From Scheffersomyces stipitis CBS 6054 (lineage: Eukaryota; Ascomycota; Pichiomycetes; Serinales; Debaryomycetaceae), in the NCBI RefSeq assembly GCF_000209165.1, contig NC_009042.1:744001-808000 (forward strand): a DNA stretch of 64,000 bases, in the 5' to 3' direction. The position numbers and the translations under genes are program-made. The notes below the pieces were generated by a model. It saw nothing but the letters and a program-made list of their open reading frames with translations. It was not told the DNA's origin and made no database searches. Shown here piece by piece: positions 38,562 to 47,491 of this stretch (position 1 is the first letter of the stretch; every line of letters begins with the position of its first letter).

Positions 38562-41087
38562 TTATAACAAGAACTCTTCGATGTCTACCTCATCGACAAA
38601 CTCCAAGCAATAACGCACTTCTCTCCATTGCTTAGTCATTGGTTCCTTCCATGCCCTAAATTCTGTTAGCAAATTTTGAATAAGTTGGATGTTGCAAATA
38701 TTATTTACTCCAACTAAGTCCTGAATTAGGCAACGGAAATTCCAAGGCAATGCATATAGATTTGTATCACTAGTATCGTCTCTAATTCTGATCTGCAACT
38801 CGCTATTATGCACTAGGTTCGTCGTCTCCAACGTATACCTTAATGCTAATTCGTATACTTCCTGGTCACCGTATATCTTGCAGTGTCCGCCATCATTAGT
38901 GCTTCCCATGCACTTGTCTCCAAGCTCTTTAAGAAAACCGTAATCGTTGAAATGTCCCATGTTCTTCATCATGACGATAATTTTGAACAATGAGACGATG
39001 AAAGAAGGTACACCAGTAGATGTAGGACCGACGTATATGCCCCTAAAGATATTCGGGTGGTTAACATGCAGCGCCAAAGTTGAAGAAATAGGAATGAATT
39101 GGTCGTTAATCGATCCTACGAACGTAATTTTAACGTTATTCTTTACCAAAGTGCCAAGAGATTCCTGAAGCTGCAAGGAAAGCTTACTGGTTGGTTTCTG
39201 CAACTCAAACAATTCCGCGATGATACTATTTTCAAACGCAGAATATGCTCTTATAACCAACTTCAGATCCATGCCTCCATACGGTCCCGCGGTGATTCCC
39301 GACATGCTTAATAAGCCGAGCTTCTGCTTCTTGCGTAAAATCGACCTCTTTAAGATCTCGGCCAACAAGTTTATAGCTACTGGCGTTCCCTGTCCATGGC
39401 TTACGACAAATACGAAGTCGGCAGCACTGAGTAAATCATGCCAATTTTTCAAAAGATGTAGTAACTTATCAACTCTTTCGTTGATCTTACCTTCACCTTC
39501 TAAAGCTATTGACTGAACGTCGTAATCTTCGCTACGGTAATTGGGGTTGTTCTGTTCAAGCCAGCATCTAATGGCTTTGGAAGCTTCATTAATGTACCGA
39601 ATCGAATTGCCTGTAGATTGCCCAATCAAGGTACGAACTAATTTTATAGGTAGAAATCCATGAATGCCAATGATGACGACTTTTCGGATCTTGAGAGCTT
39701 TTCGCTTGGCTATGTGGTCTGGCTTGTTTGTGTACAAATGTCTTTCGCTGGACTTAGCCCCATAGAGTAGATTTTCTATGTACAATCGCAATTTAGTTCT
39801 TAGAGTAATTGTACGGAGGTTTTCAGCGATTGTCGGCACTATTAACTTCTCTGTAGAATGAGCAACAAGCTGTAAATTTCTCTCCTGAACCTCATTTGGG
39901 AATAATGGCCGTTTCTTAGCCTTGTATTTGACAGGCTGAGCTTCAGTTATAGTGCCACAGACTGATAATTCCATTTCTCGTACACCTCCACTGTTGTCGA
40001 GACCAATATTAGAACATTTGATAGCATAGTGAGAGGGAGATTCTTTCGAATTTTCAATGGCGTTTTTAGCAAGTTTGTATAATTCTGAATTGTGGGGACC
40101 ATGTCCCTCATCGTCGTCATCTTCGTCACTTGGGGTCTGTGTGCCCCACCAAGTAGACGGCCAGCTAATCCAACTGTAGAGGGCGTTGGTATTGTCTGTA
40201 TGCAGAGGTTGTGAAATTAAGGGGGTTGATTCATCTACCTGGTTGTTGACTTCACAAGCTTGAGTTGACGTTGACGCAGCTACAAAATCATTATCTTCTA
40301 CAACCGAGCCTCTGTTGTAGACATATGAAACAACTGAACTGACTCGCCTGTATTGTAACGACCAGTCTACCCATACTTCTTGAGTCTGAACAGGAGCTTC
40401 CTCAGCATGAGCTTCAAGTTCAGGCGAAGAATGTATGGCCGAGTCGTTGGATTCCGTTTTTGGAGAAACTGTTAATGCAAGAGACTGAGTCTTTGTATGG
40501 GATGAATTTTGAGTTGAATTCTGCATGTTCAGACTACCGTTCCGATTCAATAAGTTCAAATTCAGATTTTCTACTACTTCGCCTACTTCACTCACTTCAT
40601 TTAATGGTTGTATTATGCCTTCACTTGTTGCTTTGCTTTCATTATTTGAATTTTTGTCCACGTTCTGGGCTTTCTGGTTCTCTACCTTTTCTACATTGCT
40701 TTCAGCTGTCAGGTTTTCAGCTCTTGACCAGAACCACCAGCTGGAGACGACCTTGGTCTCTGTCGCTATTTCTACTTCGTTGGAGTTTCGTACGAAATCA
40801 TTTTCATTCTCTTCTGATAAGGTCTCAGAAATTGTGGTCAATGGCTTGGTGTTGCCGTCTGTGGAAGAAGAAGCATCTACGCTTTTATCTGTGGCATTTG
40901 GCCCTTCCACCAAAGATAAAGACTGCAGTTTAGATATTCCTTCTGACAATGACTTATTTGTGTCTGATGCTATTGTCGAATCCTTATTGTCAATAGTGGC
41001 AACATCTTGATTCTCTTTGGAATTATTATTGTTATTATTACTATTGTTAGTGTTGCTAGATCTTAGCAGTAGTATTGATAGAGACAT
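38562..41087 (-). CDS. Large fungal alpha/beta-hydrolase-like protein of unknown function
   Basis: An 841-residue protein in two parts. Residues 1-430 are disordered and rich in Ser, Asn and Glu, with an Asn run near the start. The second half is folded: a VVIIGIHGFLP strand-loop typical of the first beta-strand and oxyanion region of alpha/beta hydrolases, then FVVSHGQGTPVA, whose SHGQG replaces the usual GxSxG nucleophile elbow with His-Gly-Gln. Further blocks are SGITAGPYGGMD and GSINDQFIPISS (an Asp-containing loop at the acid position) and GHFNDYGFL (possible catalytic His). It may belong to the fungal YJR098C-type group, but I am unsure. Catalysis is uncertain because Ser at the elbow is shifted. 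No signal peptide is seen. Confidence 0.6.
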   Translation of the reverse strand: MSLSILLLRSSNTNNSNNNNNNSKENQDVATIDNKDSTIASDTNKSLSEGISKLQSLSLVEGPNATDKSVDASSSTDGNTKPLTTISETLSEENENDFVRNSNEVEIATETKVVSSWWFWSRAENLTAESNVEKVENQKAQNVDKNSNNESKATSEGIIQPLNEVSEVGEVVENLNLNLLNRNGSLNMQNSTQNSSHTKTQSLALTVSPKTESNDSAIHSSPELEAHAEEAPVQTQEVWVDWSLQYRRVSSVVSYVYNRGSVVEDNDFVAASTSTQACEVNNQVDESTPLISQPLHTDNTNALYSWISWPSTWWGTQTPSDEDDDDEGHGPHNSELYKLAKNAIENSKESPSHYAIKCSNIGLDNSGGVREMELSVCGTITEAQPVKYKAKKRPLFPNEVQERNLQLVAHSTEKLIVPTIAENLRTITLRTKLRLYIENLLYGAKSSERHLYTNKPDHIAKRKALKIRKVVIIGIHGFLPIKLVRTLIGQSTGNSIRYINEASKAIRCWLEQNNPNYRSEDYDVQSIALEGEGKINERVDKLLHLLKNWHDLLSAADFVFVVSHGQGTPVAINLLAEILKRSILRKKQKLGLLSMSGITAGPYGGMDLKLVIRAYSAFENSIIAELFELQKPTSKLSLQLQESLGTLVKNNVKITFVGSINDQFIPISSTLALHVNHPNIFRGIYVGPTSTGVPSFIVSLFKIIVMMKNMGHFNDYGFLKELGDKCMGSTNDGGHCKIYGDQEVYELALRYTLETTNLVHNSELQIRIRDDTSDTNLYALPWNFRCLIQDLVGVNNICNIQLIQNLLTEFRAWKEPMTKQWREVRYCLEFVDEVDIEEFLL
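41022..41052 (-). repeat. AAT/AAC microsatellite encoding an Asn run
   Basis: Codon repeat giving NTNNSNNNNNNS at residues 12-23 of the hydrolase-like protein. Confidence 0.6.
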
Positions 41088-41882
41088 TCTTCATCACGTA
41101 GAGAAGATTGAGGGATGGGATGTTATGCTGTTGTTGCAATTGGTGTGAATACTGCTACTTTTTTGTACTGTTATTGTTCTCTTTATGGTCTCTATGTATA
41201 ATTTATGTGAAGTGTAGCTTGTATATATGTTTAGAGGCAATTGAGACTGCGTTACTGATTCCAGAGAGAATGTAACGATTATGCCGAGAGATCGTATGAG
41301 TGTATTCCGAAGTTCACTATGGGAGAAGAAGGATTATTGGGGTTTGCTTTGTTAAGAAGCGATAATGATGGAAGACTCAGTAAATAAAAAGATAGTCTTG
41401 TGGTAAGCGCGATAAGATCAGATGGTACTGCGGATAAAATGGAACGGTTGGTGGGAATTCTGAAGCTACAAATAGTGAGAGATTAGTGAGAAATTAGTGA
41501 GAAATAAGTAGTAGTTGAGGAAGTTGTGAGAAAGGAATAACGTGTGACTTGATTGTATATGAAGAGACAGGGGATTAGTGGTATAAAATTCAAAATTGTT
41601 ATCTGGAAGAATGAATTGAGGAAGCATTTATAGTATACGATCTATATCATCCTATCTATTCTCCTTGCTCTCTCAGCTATTTGTATCATATAGGATTCTT
41701 TACTTTCTCGCTATTCTTTCGAAGGCTGTCGCCATTTTTCGCAACTCGAATCACTATTTTTCCCCAAAAATCCTCCCTAACATCCTCACTATTATTCTCT
41801 GTCTGTTTTTCTTCATATTTATCTTATCTCATCGTCTCCACATTTCACAAATCACATCACCAACATTCTTTTTATCGTCAAC
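41088..41882. promoter_or_regulatory. Shared upstream region of the hydrolase-like gene and ATG16
   Basis: 795 bp between divergent ATGs. Contains three tandem 11-bp units AGTGAGARATW (41474-41506) and TTTTCGCAAC (41736-41745) 140 bp before ATG16. The ATG16-proximal 230 bp are strongly pyrimidine-rich on the plus strand. Confidence 0.5.
41474..41506 (+). repeat. Three tandem 11-bp repeats
   Basis: AGTGAGAGATT, AGTGAGAAATT, AGTGAGAAATA in direct succession. Confidence 0.6.
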
Positions 41883-42533
41883 ATGAGCTGGACTGACATT
41901 ATACTCCAACAGCTCAATATCAGGGACGAAGTTCAGGACAAGGAGTCGCCTTATTTCCATGCTTTCACAGTACTAAGCAACCAGCTTCAGTCTCAGAAGT
42001 TACTCACTGAACAATTCACAACTAACCAAACGAGTTCGTCACCGTCTCCTTCGCCGTCTTTGATCACAGATTCATCCTCCAAGATCGACAGAAGTAATCA
42101 TACAAGTCAGTCGGAGATTGGAGCGTCGGAGTTACTCCATTGGTCTGTGATATCCCGTGAGAATCATAGACTCAAACAGGAAAACACCGATCTAATAGCT
42201 TCGCTCAACCAATCGGCCATTAACCTTGAAAAAGCGGAAATGGCCCTTTCCTCAGAGATAAAGACAAAGAAATCACTAGAAAAAATGCTAGCAAGACTGA
42301 ATACCAAGATCGACAATTTGGGCCATGAGCTCAAGGAAAAGGATAAAGCCATAGAAATCATCAACGACGAAATTCTTCTCCACCAAATCCAGACCAATGT
42401 GCTAAACGATAAGGTGGCAGAGTTATCGCGACAAAACGAAGTCCTTGTCCAAAGACTAATGACACGAGCTCAGGTAGAAGCCGAAAAGCTCAACGATGCT
42501 AATGAAAAAGTTCTGAAAAAGCCGCCTAATTGA
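41883..42533 (+). CDS. ATG16: Atg16, scaffold of the Atg12-Atg5 conjugate
   Basis: A 216-residue coiled-coil protein. The N-terminal helix (MSWTDIILQQLNIRDEVQ) has the Trp/Ile/Leu plus Arg-Asp pattern of the Atg5-binding motif. A Ser/Pro-rich linker (residues 48-85) leads to a long coiled coil (about 90-200) that dimerises. There is no WD40 domain, as in other yeast Atg16 proteins; S. cerevisiae Atg16 is 150 residues. With Atg12-Atg5 it forms the E3-like complex that directs Atg8 lipidation at the phagophore. Convergent with ADH, 357 bp apart. Confidence 0.85.
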   Translation: MSWTDIILQQLNIRDEVQDKESPYFHAFTVLSNQLQSQKLLTEQFTTNQTSSSPSPSPSLITDSSSKIDRSNHTSQSEIGASELLHWSVISRENHRLKQENTDLIASLNQSAINLEKAEMALSSEIKTKKSLEKMLARLNTKIDNLGHELKEKDKAIEIINDEILLHQIQTNVLNDKVAELSRQNEVLVQRLMTRAQVEAEKLNDANEKVLKKPPN

Positions 42534-42890
42534 TAGCCTCTTAAAGTTTGCTTTTTCCTAGAAAATTTCTTAGAAAACGTTCACCATCTTTACTTCACGG
42601 TGAGAACTAATCTTAAGGATATAACTACAGTATTAGAGTGCATTGGTTAGGTGGGGCATGGCGTCTACGACATCTCAATTGTTGCCCCAGCGGCGTTAAA
42701 TAGTTCCCAGATCCTAACTCCTTTTGGTTGCTTGAGGGGAAATGCAACCTTTGGACAGGACGCAACTTTTTTGCACCCATATATAAACAGGTCAATTTTT
42801 CTAACGTACATTATTCGTAAATTAGCACTAGTTAAAAGGTAAATAAAACACGAGGTGGAATAGAACAAAGCACTATCTAGCACGGCTTGT
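42534..42890. other. Intergenic region between ATG16 and ADH stops
   Basis: 357 bp with convergent 3' ends, yet it contains TTTGCACCC (42770-42778) directly followed by ATATATAAAC, a promoter-like pair reading toward ADH 3' end on the plus strand. An antisense transcript is conceivable but unsupported. Confidence 0.4.
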
Positions 42891-43937
42891 TTACTTGGAG
42901 GTGTCAACAACGTATCTACCAATGACCTTTCCGGCTTCCATCAACTCGTAGACCTTAGGTAATTCCGACAAGCCGACGACCTTGATAGGACACTTGATCA
43001 AGCCTCTTGTGAAGAAGTCAATGGCTTCAGCAGAGTCAGCTCTGTTACCGACATAAGAACCTCTGATGGAGATGGACTTGACAACGGCATCGAACACTGG
43101 AGCAACAACCTTGGCACCGGCTGGTAAACCAACCAACACTACGGTACCGGTGGATCTGACGTATTGACAGGATTGGGCAATGGCCTTTTCAGAGACAGAT
43201 ACATTGATGGCAGCATGTGGGCCACCGTCAGTGGCAGTCTGGATGTCCTTGACAATGTCCTTGGAGACAGTGAAGTCCACGTAGGCTTCGGCACCCAATG
43301 ACTTGACAAATTCACCCTTTTCTTCACCACCGTCAATTGCAATGACTCTGAAACCCATGGCCTTGGCATATTGGATAGCAAGAGAACCCAATCCACCACC
43401 AGCACCGGAAATACATACCCAGTTACCTGGTTGGATTTGAGCGGTCTTCAAAGCCTTGTAGACGGTGATACCAGCACATAAGATAGGAGCAGCCTGGGCC
43501 AAGTCAGTACCCTTGGGGAGTCTGGCAGCCTGTACGGCATCAGCAGTAGCGTATTGTTGGAATGAACCGTCATGTGTGTAACCAGATAAATCGGCTTTAG
43601 CACAGTTTGGCTCGTCGGAGTGCTGGCAGAATTCACAGTTCAAACAAGAACCGTTCAACCACTTGATACCAGCGTAGTCACCGAGTTCCCAGCCCGTGAC
43701 GTTGGAACCAATTCCGACAACAACACCAGCACCTTCGTGGCCACCAACCAATGGCAACTTAGTGTCCAATGGCCAGTCTCCCTTCCAAGCGTGCAAGTCA
43801 GTGTGACAGACACCGGAGTACTTGACGTTGATCAAGATTTCGTTGGGCTTAGGAGTGGGCACGGGAATGTCCTTGTAGAGCAATGGACCTCCGTTGGATT
43901 CAAAGACAACAGCCTTTTGAGTGGTAGGAACAGACAT
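42891..43937 (-). CDS. ADH: Alcohol dehydrogenase, cytosolic zinc-dependent (ADH1/ADH2 type)
   Basis: A 348-residue zinc alcohol dehydrogenase interconverting ethanol and acetaldehyde with NAD(H). Catalytic zinc ligands are Cys44 (VCHTD), His67 with Glu68 (GGHEGAG) and Cys154 (PILCAG). Structural zinc ligands are Cys98, 101, 104 and 112. The cofactor motif is GAGGGLG (178-184). No mitochondrial presequence is present, so a cytosolic isozyme is predicted. The frame runs open to a GTG at 43961; the ATG at 43937 (MSVPTTQKA) gives the standard 348 residues. I checked every in-frame position and found no CTG codon, as expected for a very highly expressed gene in a CUG-Ser yeast. I recall two such paralogs in S. 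stipitis and cannot say which this is. A TATA box lies at 44107-44114. Confidence 0.93.
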   Translation of the reverse strand: MSVPTTQKAVVFESNGGPLLYKDIPVPTPKPNEILINVKYSGVCHTDLHAWKGDWPLDTKLPLVGGHEGAGVVVGIGSNVTGWELGDYAGIKWLNGSCLNCEFCQHSDEPNCAKADLSGYTHDGSFQQYATADAVQAARLPKGTDLAQAAPILCAGITVYKALKTAQIQPGNWVCISGAGGGLGSLAIQYAKAMGFRVIAIDGGEEKGEFVKSLGAEAYVDFTVSKDIVKDIQTATDGGPHAAINVSVSEKAIAQSCQYVRSTGTVVLVGLPAGAKVVAPVFDAVVKSISIRGSYVGNRADSAEAIDFFTRGLIKCPIKVVGLSELPKVYELMEAGKVIGRYVVDTSK

Positions 43938-45400
43938 GATAATTTGGATGGATCGCAGCACTTATGCAATTGGGTGCAATATGTGGAGCAAGTGAAATAT
44001 GTATTAATGGGAAATTGCGAATGCAATTGAGTGATGAGTAGATGAAAGAAAGAAAGGAACAAACAAAGTCAAATCAACCAGCTGGTCAAAGGACTTTCGA
44101 GCCCCTTATATATACCTGGGGCTTCAGGCATCGTCCAGACGTAAAGGGAACAATCGCATCCAACCTGAAAAATTAAAAAATAGTGGAATAATATCCAGAC
44201 ACGGAATATGACCGAAATTCGACTTGCGCCGATGCTACACGCAATCACACATTATCGGATTCTGCCACCTCGTGACATGCTGGCCACTCCAGCAGTGATT
44301 TTCCTGGTTAAGCGCCAGGTAGCTGAACGGATCGTATGTTTTTTATTTTCTGTGTCTCTTGCAGATGAACCCGGATCTCATCCCCCCTTTCTTCGAATCT
44401 GGCTGTTCACGATGAGCTCTATCAAAATTCAGCATTAGACTGTGCTTCGGGCTGTAATTGGACAACATGGTGATGATGCTGAAACGAAGAATTTCTCGGT
44501 ACGTGATAAACTGAGTCCCCGGTTTTTCCCTCGGATCCCACCCCTTTCCATGCTGTCCCATCATTCTTCCCCTAAATTCCTGACTGCTGCATCTATTCTC
44601 GGCCACTCCAGCTCTATTCCGGTGGGCATCGCTCGATTTCCGTGCATACTTTTCACTCCCTCATTTCGTGTACAATTTGAGCCACTGTATAATTGAGTTT
44701 GAATTGAGTCTAAAGCAGACCTGCGGGACTTTGGAACGCACCACGGCAACCCTGCTGGAAAAGCAGTGCAAGTATGAGCTCGATACAATTGGTTTGGAAG
44801 TCCACGGGAAAGTGAAAAATAGGACAATTCTTGATTATTGGCTATACCGGAACTGTGCCAACTCAATTGGGTCTGGGCCCCATTCCCATGGCAGCACTTC
44901 GATGGCAATCCCCTCATCTCAAAGCTCATCTCATCTCATACGGTGCTTTAACACCCCTGTAAAAGGTTTGTTCTCCCGGATTCCTCACCAGATGTGGAAA
45001 GCCGACCATGCACTCCGACCTGCTCATTGGACTTCCGGACTTCTGTAGGCAGCCCTCATGCACGGCTGCAGAAAATATGATGATTATTTTCTCAATCAGT
45101 TGATTATCCGCTGCTGTCTTAGTGACTTTCTTGATTGCACAATTACGACCATTTACGTCAGCTGAGTACGCCGATAAGTGGTGATTGGAGCATCTCTTTA
45201 GATACGTCTCAGCGCATATTCGTTTACAGATCAACTTGGCGGAACCGATTTAGGCATTAAGACCTAAGGTGATGATGCCCTTGCTTATGCAACGCAAATC
45301 GAATTCAGTCATATGCTTATAGTAATTGAGTTGGGTGCAATTAATTTTTTATTGAACTATTCTAACTAGGTCGGTGAAAATTTTCACAGTCACGATCATC
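43938..45400. promoter_or_regulatory. Long ADH upstream region
   Basis: 1.46 kb before the GPI10 stop. Near the ATG are TGCAATTG strings and GGGTGCAAT (43972-43980); the TATA box and its flanking inverted repeat lie at 44100-44123. Another GGGTGCAA is at 45333-45340. Several overlapping frames of 76-126 codons (44208-45234, both strands) resemble nothing and are not called. Confidence 0.55.
44100..44123. promoter_or_regulatory. ADH TATA box framed by an inverted repeat
   Basis: AGCCCC (44100-44105), an AT core containing TATATATA, then GGGGCT (44118-44123): perfect 6-bp arms around the TATA, about 165 bp upstream of the ATG. Confidence 0.5.
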
Positions 45401-47065
45401 CTATGAGCTCGTTTCTTCATCCACGTTGCAAAATACAATCACGTCGCCGCTGCGACGGCTGTCCCAGTGGAAGTAACTATTGAAGAATCTCTGACATTGT
45501 CTGTAATTGGAATCCTGGAGAAACTCAGTGATGAACTTTTCCTCGGTCTCAAACACAACCAAGTGACTGGGCCATTGGTACTTTGTGGCCGTAGTTGTTG
45601 TAGATGTAGTGTCCAAAGGAGGTAGGGTTTCTCGAAGAAATTTTACTCTATCATCGTAGTAATTATCCGACTCGTCTCTGTATTCTAAAATAGCCTTCTG
45701 ATCACCGCTTGCAATATGTAAAGGAGGCTCACAGGTCAAGAACCACGTATTAGACTCAAGTGCGGGATCGTGTAGTTGACTCTGCCAAGGTGTGGAATGG
45801 CAGGGAGTTAAGAACCCGACCGATGAGGCTCTCGAGTCGTTCTTTATGTAGTCTATGACATCTATGACACCACGCTCGTGTATGCGAGTGAAGAAATACG
45901 AGATAGCCGTGTTGCCTATTATCATCAAGTTGACTGTATAGGCAAATTGTTTCGCAGTGAAAGTCTTCATCACTTGTTTAAATGAATATGAACAGATTAC
46001 TAAGAATAATGGTTGCAATGGATAGATGAATCGGAATTCTTTGTGCTCGATCAAGGAGAATATCACCAACACCACTACGGAAACCTGCGTCAATATCAAT
46101 TTGTAAGTCTGTAGCACAAACAAGGAATGCAAAAATAATGGTAAGTACAACATTAGGAATATGGGTATGGCCTGGAACAAATAAAAGTGCCATGGAGCAA
46201 CACCGTAGAAAATGGAAAGCTTCTTAACCAAATTAAATTGTAAGAAGTTCCAAAGTGGAAATGTCAATTCACCGTAGAAAGCCCAGTCGAGTACACAATT
46301 GACTGCTAATATGGTAGTTAGCTCTAAAAGAGCCAAAAATAGTAACTTGACTATATCTAGAACATGTGATGCCCTAATTGTCCAGAGATAGTAGATTCCA
46401 AGATACATCCAGATGATGGCATTGGTTGGTCTAACTATACAACTAACTGCGCCAAAAGCAATACTGGTAAGAAACAGATCGTACTGGATATCAGACGTTG
46501 TATTCCATGGCCAGTACCGCAATGCAATTGTAGTTAGGGCTGTTTCGAAACTATTAGAAAATGCTCTAGTGCTGACATACCAATTGAAGGGGTTACCTAC
46601 TGAAAGAAGGACGGTGATTCGAGCCAAACTTTCCTGTCCCGTGTACTCTCTGGTGAATAGGTACAAGTTCACCTCGCCTATGGACGCAATGAGGGCTCCG
46701 ATAATTCTGGGAATGGCCCAGACTAGAAAATCGCTATCATTCAAACATTTGGCAATTTGGTACCCCACAGAATAAAGCAAAGGATGTATGGAAGACCGTA
46801 AGTGTTCTCGCCATTCCCAGGTGATGTAGCCGTATCCATACACATAGTTATACGCCGGTTCAAGCGCCTGATAGTACTCGTCAGCCTGGAAAAATGTTCG
46901 TATGGAAAGGGCATTAACTAGTCGAATTATGAAGAGTACTATGAATAAGGATAGAGTGGAAAGTTGGGGAGTAGGATCTGATGCGCCGTCGCCATCGGTT
47001 TCTGCTTCTGGACCCGGCGTTTCTGCAACTTCCTTCCTTCGCTTACGTGGTCCCTGATCTGACAT
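45401..47065 (-). CDS. GPI10: Gpi10 alpha-1,2-mannosyltransferase of GPI-anchor synthesis (PIG-B type)
   Basis: A 554-residue multi-spanning ER membrane enzyme of GT22 that adds the third mannose to the GPI core from dolichol-phosphate-mannose. A charged cytosolic N-terminus (about 35 residues) precedes the first membrane segment. The lumenal catalytic loop begins SIRTFFQADEYYQALEPAY, with acidic residues in place, and YITWEWREHLRSSIHP is a GT22 signature. About nine further hydrophobic segments follow. HKEFRFIYPL (about residue 345) is the second family signature. The C-terminal lumenal part includes GFLTPCHSTPWQS, conserved in PIG-B/Gpi10. Essential in S. cerevisiae. Divergent from RIM13 across 426 bp. 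Confidence 0.9.
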   Translation of the reverse strand: MSDQGPRKRRKEVAETPGPEAETDGDGASDPTPQLSTLSLFIVLFIIRLVNALSIRTFFQADEYYQALEPAYNYVYGYGYITWEWREHLRSSIHPLLYSVGYQIAKCLNDSDFLVWAIPRIIGALIASIGEVNLYLFTREYTGQESLARITVLLSVGNPFNWYVSTRAFSNSFETALTTIALRYWPWNTTSDIQYDLFLTSIAFGAVSCIVRPTNAIIWMYLGIYYLWTIRASHVLDIVKLLFLALLELTTILAVNCVLDWAFYGELTFPLWNFLQFNLVKKLSIFYGVAPWHFYLFQAIPIFLMLYLPLFLHSLFVLQTYKLILTQVSVVVLVIFSLIEHKEFRFIYPLQPLFLVICSYSFKQVMKTFTAKQFAYTVNLMIIGNTAISYFFTRIHERGVIDVIDYIKNDSRASSVGFLTPCHSTPWQSQLHDPALESNTWFLTCEPPLHIASGDQKAILEYRDESDNYYDDRVKFLRETLPPLDTTSTTTTATKYQWPSHLVVFETEEKFITEFLQDSNYRQCQRFFNSYFHWDSRRSGDVIVFCNVDEETSS

Positions 47066-47491
47066 TCTGACAAATGTCCTATTGCTTTTGTAACCGTTAA
47101 GTGTGTATGAATTAGCAATGGTTGGTTTGGAGTGAAAATCTCAAGATTGAATTTATTTATTATTTACGACTCTTTCCGCGCAATTGCGCATTTTCCTCTG
47201 CGCGAATGTGGAGCTTCTATTATGCAAAATAGTTCTCATAAAGATGCTAAGTAAATTTCAATACAATAATATTAAGGAAAAATGACTTTAGGCTAAGAGT
47301 TTTATGGCTCTGGTCAAGGCTTAATGATATCTAATTCCAACTTTCCAGTTTACATCTTTTTCTTGTCGAATTTCAGCTTATTTTGTCTAGAATCTTTGAT
47401 CGTTCAACTTTCAACCTACCTCGGATATTCCTATTGATTATACTGTTCTCATCTTGATTCAATCACCTGTTCTCTCATTATTCTCAACTAC
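47066..47491. promoter_or_regulatory. Shared promoter region of GPI10 and RIM13
   Basis: 426 bp. Contains the perfect 12-bp palindrome GCGCAATTGCGC (47178-47189) followed by TCTGCGCGAAT. The RIM13 side is pyrimidine-rich. Confidence 0.5.
47178..47189. repeat. 12-bp palindrome GCGCAATTGCGC
   Basis: Perfect palindrome 113 bp from the GPI10 ATG; a dimer-binding site is possible. Confidence 0.4.

Noticed and set aside
42779..42788. TATATAAAC between the ATG16 and ADH stops as a promoter
   Set aside because: No open frame follows it on the plus strand; kept only as a note.
44470..44512. GTGATGA and two CTGA strings resembling snoRNA C/D boxes
   Set aside because: The spacing is too short and there is no terminal stem.
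44208..45234. Six overlapping frames of 76-126 codons upstream of ADH
   Set aside because: They overlap on both strands, have no motifs and fill a promoter region.
45389..45400. GTCACGATCAT, shared with a Candida telomere repeat as I remember it; CACGATCA also at 63249
   Set aside because: Single short matches; no tandem repeat, so chance is the better explanation.
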